Assembly: GCA_963920525.1 (NCBI GenBank)
Contig: OY986438.1
Location: forward strand, 192,608,962 to 192,672,961
DNA from: Dichetophora obliterata
Taxonomy: Eukaryota; Arthropoda; Insecta; Diptera; Sciomyzidae
DNA length: 64,000 nucleotides
Direction: 5' to 3'
A program made the translations under genes and the position numbers. Of this stretch, positions 56,386 through 64,000 are shown piece after piece (within the stretch, counting starts at the first letter, position 1; the number at the start of each line of letters is the position of its first letter). The notes beneath the pieces are model-generated. The model ran no database searches. It saw only the letters and a list, made by a program, of their open reading frames with translations, and was not told the DNA's origin.

Positions 56386-58973
56386 TATATCTTAAAAAAT
56401 GTTGTTCTAGAATGTTCGGTAAAGTGGTAAACAAATATCAGCACGAGATTTATTATACCAAAATTAGGAGAAGAAGTTTGAACTATCTAATACTGAGAAA
56501 AAGGAACAAAAAGGCTCACAGTGAAGCTATTGGCTTACTATCCTTTTTAATATATCTTTTTGTAAAATTTGTAATCTTTAAAACAACTTTTTCTGTCATT
56601 AATGTTGTAAACCAGCCTGCTTTAACATTCGCGTAGAAGAAAATTAATAACAAGTGGTTTTCTCTATAAACATGAATAATAAACGAGGAACGAGAATCTC
56701 TTCTTTCCCACACTTGCAACAAAGCATGATTGTTTATTAGAAATTTTGGAACGGTATGCTTTATGATTAACAAATGTAATAGGAAAGCATTGCATAACTA
56801 GATTTATATTTTATGCTTCATTATCATAAGTAACGGTAACTAAGTTGCAGAAAATAACAAGAAAATTTCTTTATAGGACTTCTCTAGAATAAATACTTTA
56901 TTATGGAAACCAAACATAGCGTTGTTATGGAACGTTTTGAAAAATATTGAGACTTAAGTTTATTACAACAAATTGCTGCCATCAAACCTTTACTTCCAAG
57001 TCAGTGAGAAAATCTTAGTAATTTGTGCATCCTAATGGATTTTAGTAAAAATATTGGTAAAAAGTAAGCTTTATTTAGAAACAGTTATGTATTAAGAAAA
57101 ATTTTTAATTATAAAACCCTTTCAAAGCTCAAATAAAGACAGCTATATTTCCAAAAAAAAATGTCTCCATTTAATAGAGAAATGATTTTCTTTACATTGC
57201 TTCCAAAACTTAATGGCACATCATACTGCCATTCAAGCATAGCTACAAAAAAGTATCCCGTTATGCACTGACTTCCTTTTCAGTTATAAAACTGCATTCA
57301 GACAAATAGCAAAAATGGTATGTCGGACAGTCTTAAGTTGTTGTTAGTGTTGTTCCTGCATTACAAGCACTTTTGAAGGGATTCTGCTTTGATGTTCGAC
57401 TAAATCGCCCTACGATTCAGGAGCATAACCAGAAAAAAAGCAACAAAAAACAACGTTCAAACAGGACCAACGTTTAAGGATTATTACCATTGAATTATGT
57501 GGCAACTTTCAATGGGCTTCTTGCTTCTCAGCATGAGTTAAAAAGACATCCGAAGTAGTGAGACTGCGATACGCTGCGCCTGCAAGGACACACCAATCCA
57601 CGCACATATCCTTCGTTTTCGTAATGGCTGCAGCTGTGTCCTGCATTCCAAGCGTGCTACTATTTTTATTTCGGTATTTTTTTAGAGGAGCTGCCTTCTG
57701 CCTACATAAAGTGGTGTCGTCATGTTCGCTTGTGTCTCTGGCAACCTTCGGCATCAGCTGGATGAGCTCATGTGATTTGCAGGGTGAATGAAGCAACCGA
57801 TTTTTGCGGTTTCATTGAATTGCATTGACAGGGTACAAATAGATTTTAGCATATGAGCGATTCCATCAATCACACGAGGCAACAAATTGAATAAAAATTT
57901 CTATGTTGCTGCAGGCACGATTTATTTCTTACAGATTTATAATTAACCCTCCGTGTGGCTAGTGTAACGATATCGTCACCCTACTTTTTACGACATAGCT
58001 GTATCTCAGACATGTGCAATGGGCGACGGTTGGTATCTGCTCCTAAAAAAACTTTGAGCCTTTGTACGAACACCTGCCGCGTCAGTTTTGAACCAAAGTT
58101 GGACCGACTACGAAATCGTTACAGTAGCCACAGGACGTGATTTTTTCACTATTTTTGGTAAGTGAAAAATGTTGTTATTTTTGCTCCAAATGAATTAATT
58201 TCGTCATATTTTTACTTTTTTTAATATACAAATGAATGCAACATTAAAAACACGTGTTTGTGACCAAAGAAAAGTGTTCGAAATTCGTGTTTTTTTTTTC
58301 AAATAAAAATTTGTTTACCTGCAAAAGAAGGCATTTTTGCAGTTGCTGCCCTCCAACTAATAAAAAGAGAACAGTTTACTGCTGTTATTTTTGTGAAAGA
58401 GCAGCATGTGATGATCGCTGAGTGCATAGCTGTTTCAAATGCAGAACTTGAAAAATTTTTAATTTTTGTACAATCATATTTGTTATTTTGAATAACTATA
58501 TTTTTTGTAAAAATAATAAATAAAAAAATAATAAAAGCAATTAAAAAAATAACAATAACCGCGTAAAAATAATTTGTTTCTAAATTTTAATAACTGTTTT
58601 GAACATCAATGCCCTAGGGGGGGTGTTTATCCAATAAAACCTTCAATTTCCTTAAAATTGTTTACTTGAAAAAAGCCAATTTTCAGGTTGCAAACTAGCT
58701 ATGGCTTTTGAAACGGAGCCAAATCTGGGTAGGTTTTTTAAGACATATATATATGAAGCTTTAATCCCTAAAATATTTTTCCTTAATATCAATTAGGGCC
58801 GGAGATATGAATTAAAAATTGAAAAAATACTCGTTTTCGGCTATTCCAAAGTTTTTGGCGCAAGACTGAGTGGACATTTTGGCCAAAACCCTTTTTTCCT
58901 TTAATTGAAATGTTTATCTAAAACTGAAATTTTTTCTAAAAGTCCTCGTAATTTATTGTGTTGATTTTATGTG
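56386..58973. other. Non-coding region without recognised gene
   Basis: Mostly AT-rich. A less AT-rich part at 57480-57800 carries overlapping open frames on both strands (95 codons minus, 77 codons plus) with no known motif; 57955-58140 has another short one. They could mark a small gene or exon, but I cannot support it. CGATATCGTCACC near 57968 and CGATATCG words near 61329 and 61373 are similar only by chance as far as I can tell. Confidence 0.4.
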
Positions 58974-59542
58974 ATTTAAAAACAAATTCTAAATGTTTGA
59001 TAGTTTAAATCATACTTGATTTTAAATACAAATTCTAGTTGTTTGATAGTTTACAATCGTTTATTGAGCTTTAGGTCAAAGTAAGAACAATTAATTTTTC
59101 TAACAAATCTTTCCAAAGAAACAAAAACAACAACAACGTTTTTTCAATAGGAAAAGGAAAAAATCACTAGCTGATTTTATGGCAATTTCGGCCCTGCTTA
59201 AGGCTTCATCAATGGGGGAAAAACTGAGAAATTGACACTTAAAATCTCATCGCCTCTGTGGTGCAGTGCGATAATGCGCGCTTGCACGGGTATTACAAAG
59301 ATTTCTGATGAAGCCTTTAGTAGGGCCGAAATTGCAATAAAAACAGCTAGTGATTTTTTCCTTTTCATATTGAGAAAACGTTGATGTTGTTGTTATTGTT
59401 TCTTTGGAAAGATTCGTTAGAACAATTAATTGTTCTAACTTTGACCTAAAGCTCAATAAACGATTTTTAGCTATCAAACAACTAGAATTTGTATTTAAAA
59501 TCAAGTATGATTTAAACTAACAAACGTTTAGAATTTGTATTA
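58974..59542. repeat. Foldback, arms about 245 bp, with tRNA-like loop
   Basis: The left arm (AAATTCTAAATGTTTGATAG, CAATCGTTTATTGAGCTTTA, GGAAAAAATCACTAGCTG, GCCCTGCTTAAGGCTTCAT) faces its complements on the right. The loop (59222-59302) contains CCTCTGTGGTGCAGTGCGAT followed by AATGCGCGCTTGCACGG, which looks like the first half of a tRNA or SINE head (A-box-like). The 85-codon minus-strand frame is an artefact. Confidence 0.7.
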
Positions 59543-60109
59543 AAATCATATATGAAGATATCGACTTGGTGTCTATGAGTGAAAAATTAAAAATTACTTG
59601 GAGAATAATTTTTTAGAACAGTTTAACCTTGAAACCCAACAATTATGGTCCAAAATTGACCTCAAAAAAAAATTTTTTTTATAAATAACTTATTTATTTT
59701 TATTTTAAATGAATTTAAAAAATTTCACTGTGACATTTGTCATACATTTCATTATTATACACACCACCATAATGTTTTCTGGTTGGCATAATAATGAAAT
59801 GATATGTTTTTTTGTTTACTTGGCCTTCATAAAATTAAAACTGTAATACTTTTTTTCATTCTTTTAAGTTTTAAAAAATTGTATATTCTACGCAAATGCA
59901 ATTTTTTTATCTTAAAAGAGGCAATACCTTGATTAAGAGAAAAAATTTCAAAAGAACACATTTTACCCTAATACTTTAAAAACTAGGTGGTTTTTATACT
60001 TTCTCCTTCAGCATGATAAATGGAACATTTTATATAAAATTATAAATTATAAATTTTATATAAAAATTTTAAAGAATATTCATTAACATGATATTCTTTA
60101 TATAGGGCA

Positions 60110-60975
60110 AAAGAATTCAACTTGATAAACCTTCATTTATTATGAAAAACTTCATCAACGCATCACAATCACCCTAAAACTTTAGTGAATTTTGACTTTT
60201 TTTGAAACAGATAATGTTCGAAATATAATGGAAGGCATATAAAATTCCAACATTTTCTTTTGACACTTTCATATACATTTTTCAAGTTACAAAATTACGA
60301 ATTTTTGATACCGATTAGACAATGTCTTATATTTTCTGTTTTTAACTTAATTTGCTACACTCCATAGATAGGTTTTTAACCATGATCCCTGCACAAGGTG
60401 AAAATTCCACCAAAATTTCAAATTATTCTTCATCACACACAAAGCACAAAGTGAAAATTCCACTTAAATCGAAAAATAAGTCTTTTATTTGCAATTTTTA
60501 AATTTAATTGCTTCATTTTGTAATCAAAACTTTTATGCATGAAGAGTGCATGATATTAACTATAAGACGCAAAAAAATTCAACACGATAAAACTTCACCT
60601 TAATACGAAAAATTTTATCATTGCATAAAAATTACCCTTATTTTTTGTAATTTTTTACTTTTTTAGTAACAGAAAAGGTTCGAAAAATAATGAAAGGCAT
60701 AAATAATTCCAAAATTTTCGTTTATAAGTATCATTAACATGATTTAGGTAATAAAATTAAAAAATTTGATAATATTGTATAAATTTGGCTGATATTTTCA
60801 ATAATTAACTATTTTCGCTAAACTCTATGAATAGGTTTTTATCCATGATCTCTGCACAAAGAGGAAATTCCACTAAAATCGAAAATTATGCTTCATCACA
60901 CACGCTGCACAAAGTGAAAACGCCACTAAAATTTAAAAAGTCATTGGCCTTTCAAAAATCCCTGCACAAAGTGAA
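60110..60975. repeat. Tandem duplication, unit about 466 bp, diverged
   Basis: The order GGCAAAAGAATTCAACTTGAT, GTTCGAAATATAATGGAAGG, AGGTTTTTAACCATGATCCC and TGCACAAGGTGAAAATTCCA (60113-60413) returns as GACGCAAAAAAATTCAACAC, GTTCGAAAAATAATGAAAGG, AGGTTTTTATCCATGATCTC and TGCACAAAGAGGAAATTCCA (60576-60872). CTTCATCACACAC follows in both. A 69-codon frame (60827-61036) is not repeated intact and is not a gene. Confidence 0.7.
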
Positions 60976-61300
60976 AAAGCCACTGATGGTACAAAATAAT
61001 AATTTGTATAATATTATAACATCAATAATATTATAACATCTGATGAGCATGGTGAACAATTCCATCAGGTGATGGCGAGACTCAAGCATTTGTACAGTGG
61101 TTAAAAAAGTAGATGCTCTCTTAGGAGACATTTGTTGGAATTTACACGAAGAAGCAGAAGAAACAGTTGAATCTATCTGAGAAAATAAAGAAAAATATGT
61201 ATGAAAAACTTAGTTTTAATACCTTTCAGGTCGTTTTAGGGACACAGAAGATTAGCTAATTTGGTTTAATTTGTAATTTCATTTAGCGCCACTATATCAG

Positions 61301-61934
61301 GGCTCTCATCACGTAACTTTTATCCGACGATATCGTTAATAGTTTGCTTCATATAAGTCCATCGATATCGTCTCGTCTATCGTTGTGTTTTCTACAGTTT
61401 GAAAGGCTCTGCAAAACATATATTCAGTGCCAAAAGTGATATTTACTTTTGTGTAGAATTTGTTTTTGGATTTGTTTCCTTCAAAAGTGAAAATTTAAGG
61501 TAAAATGTAAGAATATTTAATAAGTTGTTTTGATGATAATGTTTTGAAAATATATTATTTGGCAGTGACACCTAAGTAAATGGAAATACTGCTACACTTT
61601 ATTGATGAACATCCGCAGCTGGGTCACAATTACGTCGCAAACATAGTGAAGGAACGACATTCCATCTATTTGTTAAGGACCACTTTAACAAACAAGCGCC
61701 CAAAACATTTTAAAATTATTTTTATTATTTGCAACCAGAAAAATAGCCAAACGATACCAAATTAGCTATCGCGCCAAGCAATCGTTTCGACGATACCATT
61801 TGACAGTTGTTTGCCATACATGAAGCAAGCAAAACGATATCGTTTAGACGATGCATAAAATTAAAGGTTACGTGATGTTAAAGTATCGTTGAAACGATAT
61901 CGTCAAACGATTCTCGTCATACGTGATGAGAGCC
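61301..61934 (+). mobile_element. MITE with GGCTCTCATCACG ends and CAG duplication
   Basis: The ends GGCTCTCATCACGTAA and TACGTGATGAGAGCC are perfect inverted repeats at least over 13 bp; CAG flanks both (61298-61300, 61935-61937). CGATATCG and CGTTT-CGACGATA words are frequent near both ends. Inside, GTAAAATG (donor-like) and TTTGGCAG (acceptor-like) precede an ATG at 61580 that opens 61 codons (MEILLHFIDEHPQLGHNYVA). This may be the first exon of the parent transposon gene left in an internally deleted copy. Confidence 0.75.
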
Positions 61935-62125
61935 CAGGTTAATATTTTTCCGTCAAAAAGCTTAATTGTTTTTGCTTGAACAAAGCCTTTTTATGAAAAA
62001 AGGGTTTTTTTGATTTATGAGGTCAATTTGGACTATAAGAGTTGGGTTTCGAGGGTTAAACTGTTTTGAGAAATTATTCTACAGCTAATTTTTAATGTTT
62101 CACTCATTGACATGAAGTCGATAAA

Positions 62126-62519
62126 GTTAACGAGAAAAACTTTTTTCTAACCAAAGCTGCATCAACATGTACTTGACCTTGAACCTTCAATTTCTCGAAA
62201 ATGGGCCGAAGAATTAAAAAATGGTAAACACCATTAAATTCAGCGTCCTCGAATTATGCTGAAATAATATGTATCTAGCTTGTTTGCAAAAAAAAGTGTT
62301 ATTTTTAGATTATTTAATTAATTTGACATTAATTAAAGACTCCTTATTTGGTCTGACTCTACCATAGAAAGTTAATTAGATAATTAATTATGTTCTATTT
62401 TTAAATAATTAAAATAAACAAAAATAAATAAATTGGCCATTTCAACCCTAGAAAGGATTTCGACCGAGCTTCTATAGATAAATAGTGCTGTGCGCGTTAT
62501 TAAATGTTTGAACACAAAT
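62126..62519. other. AT-rich non-coding DNA
   Basis: Nothing recognised beyond AATTAATTAA-type sequence. Confidence 0.45.
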
Positions 62520-62755
62520 GATCGAGAACTGGACCTACGAGTTTAATGCCGACTCCGAACGGCTTATGCTCTCAAGAAGCTTTACATGGCAGTTTTTTAC
62601 TCTCTGAGGCTTGCCATTGTCTGCAGAGAGGTGACGACCGAACAGAAAATTTAATTCAATTGAAAAACATTCTGTCTGAGTTGGGAATTGAACCCGGGCT
62701 ACCGCGGCTCTTTAGCTTAGGGGCCACGCACTCTACCCACTAGGCTACGGCCGCC
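62520..62755 (-). mobile_element. tRNA-derived SINE
   Basis: On the minus strand the head begins GGCGGCCGTAGCC. A box A (TAGCCTAGTGGG, 62736-62747) and box B (GGTTCAATTCC, 62684-62694) stand about 42 bp apart, the spacing of a tRNA promoter for RNA polymerase III. The tRNA-related part lacks a good cloverleaf and is followed by a body with GCATAAGCCGTTCGGAGTCG, as in SINEs of higher flies (from memory). A SINE is therefore more likely than a tRNA gene. The 65-codon plus frame over it is an artefact. Confidence 0.75.
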
Positions 62756-63764
62756 ACTATAAGTAATTACATGATTTTAACTGTGAGCTTTTTAGATCAA
62801 CAAATTTAATTAAACTTTGTATTTTACGAGTATTAATTATACTTATAAAATTCTAAATTTCGTTAAAATTTTTCAACTTTTGTCACCATTTTTCAACTTT
62901 TGTTGCCATTCATCATGTTTGTTGTCATTTTTGAAAAATTCAAATTAAGATCAGCTCTCGGTACTCCCACAATAGTTTTTAAGTAAAATTTAATTTTTCA
63001 ATCGCGATAGATCTTTTGGTGGAAATGCCCATATTAAATTTAATTATTTTAAAAAATCAGGTCGGATGATCTTTTTGCATAACACATCTTTTATCACTCA
63101 GATTTTGATAAAATTTGGTATGCATGCAGTTCTTTGTAGATTTTGTCTCGATTTTGAGAAATGAAGGATAAAAGTTGAATAAATTAGATTTTGAAAGTAC
63201 ACTCACAGAACTAAACTCATTGCCGCAACCGAAAAATTGCCCTACTAACGTTGTCGATTGTCGGCAATAATCTAAATGCAATTGCCACAATCGCCAATTT
63301 CCCAATTGAGCTAATTGCGTCATTCCGTAGCGAGAACGGAACTGCGGACAAGCTTTTGAGCCATTCGGTTGTGCACAACGAACTGTTTGTTATATGAACC
63401 GAGTCTTCCCATCGTTTCGACTTACGAGTGTGAAAAATAAACGATGAAAATAAACATGCTTTGTTGCTGCTAATTTTGCAAATTTGTATATTTTTAAGAA
63501 GAAATAAATTAGATTTATTTCAACTGCACAAGTTTTATTTATTAAACATTGAATCACTTCACTTTGAATACTTAACCAACCACTTGCAGCGAGAATACCG
63601 ACCGAACCATAAACAAAGGCGCGACGAGCAACATAGCGAGTGTAAAAATCAAACGACGGAAACAAGGATTGCTTTGTTGTTTCTTAATGTACATTTGCAG
63701 TTATTTAAGAAGAAATTAATTTAATAAATACAGACTGCACAAGTTATATATATTATATCTAATA
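62756..63764. other. Non-coding DNA with one direct repeat
   Basis: CGAGTGTGAAAAATAAACGATG with TGCTTTGTTG, TTTAAGAAGAAATAAATTA and CTGCACAAG (about 63425-63531) is followed by a diverged direct copy (about 63637-63742), a period of about 211 bp. Frames over it (63390-63665 minus, 63461-63724 plus) are not gene-like. 63190-63370 is less AT-rich; no gene recognised. Confidence 0.5.
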
Positions 63765-64000
63765 TATAAAATTCTTCTGTCACGGGGTACGTAATCGAAC
63801 TCCTTCGAAACGGCTCGACCGATTTTCATGAAATTTTGTATGTATATTTTGTAGGTATGAGAATAGGTCGTAAAGTATATTTCAACCTCCTACTAACAGT
63901 GGGCGTGGCACCTCCCATACAACCCAAATTTGCGATATCGAATATCTTTGGAGTTATAAGCCGCTTAGCCTCGGAATTCGGTATTCGACAATTTACACGT
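63765..64000. repeat. Dispersed repeat, copy shared with 3.4-3.7 kb, cut by window end
   Basis: TATAAAATTCTTCTGTCACG is followed by AACGGCTCGACCGATTTTCA, TGAAATTTTGTATG, GGGCGTGGCACCTCCCATAC and CCTCGGAATTCGGTATTCGA. The second half matches 3554-3650. The first half has the look of the start of Helitron-type repeats in flies (from memory), which cannot be verified here because the end is outside the window. Confidence 0.6.

Larger units (their letters stand above)
59557..62123. repeat. Inverted repeat pair 2.5 kb apart enclosing other repeats
   Basis: ATCGACTTGGTGTCTATGAG, AATTTTTTAGAACAGTTTAA and CTTGAAACCCAAC on the left (59557-59690) face GTTGGGTTTCGAGGG, TTAAACTGTTTTGAGAAATT and ACTCATTGACATGAAGTCGAT on the right (61990-62122). 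Between them lie the 466-bp tandem duplication (60110-60975) and a MITE (61301-61934). It is probably one older foldback element expanded by later insertions. Confidence 0.6.

Noticed and set aside
57509..57796. 95-codon minus-strand frame in a less AT-rich patch
   Set aside because: No motif, a competing frame on the other strand and no splice or promoter support; left undecided rather than called a gene.
62684..62755. Free-standing tRNA gene
   Set aside because: Boxes A and B are present but stems do not pair well and a SINE-type body follows directly.

Overview
This is eukaryotic, AT-rich, intron-bearing DNA from a higher fly. The evidence is a spliced gene with two tiny introns (84 and 78 bp), His/Gln/Ser/Asn homopolymer runs of the kind common in dipteran neuronal and regulatory proteins, and a transposon set typical of flies: DD41D mariner, P-like, hAT, Tc1, PIF/Harbinger-type MITEs, APE-type LINEs and a tRNA-derived SINE. 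A DD41D (rosa-type) mariner and the heavy foldback content would fit a tephritid fruit fly, but that is inference. There is no rRNA, no CRISPR, no bacterial operon and no convincing free-standing tRNA gene.

Layout. 1-9.9 kb is non-coding: a TA-flanked MITE with repeated GCGTCG motifs (375-924), a 1-kb foldback (1345-2312), dispersed repeats (2.7-3.7 kb), a four-copy tandem array (6451-8085) and a degenerate minisatellite (8.7-9.7 kb). One host gene lies at 9888-11861 (+): three coding exons of a low-complexity protein of up to 603 aa that I do not recognise. Its 3' UTR follows, with AATAAA at 12263. 12.7-23.6 kb is gene-free: a foldback MITE, roughly 600-bp degenerate repeats, duplicated blocks, long AT-rich sequence and a complex foldback.

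23.9-37 kb is a transposon graveyard: a LINE RNase H fragment interrupted by a hAT element (perfect 8-bp target duplication), a Mutator-like transposase remnant, a mariner fragment, a second copy of the 13-16 kb repeat, and a Tc1-type foldback (31916-34640) carrying a LINE fragment in one arm and an apparently intact DD41D mariner (33297-34581) in the other. A 279-bp pure pentanucleotide repeat sits at 38073-38351.

38.7-56.4 kb holds two nests. In the first, LINE B (42538-46056) sits in LINE A (39055-46957), which sits in a deleted hAT-like element (38704-47799). In the second, a foldback MITE (about 49475-49893) sits in a P-like element (48536-51118), inside a Tc1 element (48299-52536), inside an 8.4-kb span bounded by about 110-bp inverted repeats (48011-56385). 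The last 8 kb holds foldbacks, a MITE flanked by CAG, a tandem duplication, a SINE and a copy of the repeat also seen near 3.4 kb.

The transposon genes are selfish and mostly broken; the DD41D mariner is the only one that looks complete. I see no gene cluster that forms a new cellular system. The notable content is the nesting, which orders the insertions in time, and the unusual foldback architectures. All calls are by reading the sequence; no alignment or database search was run.
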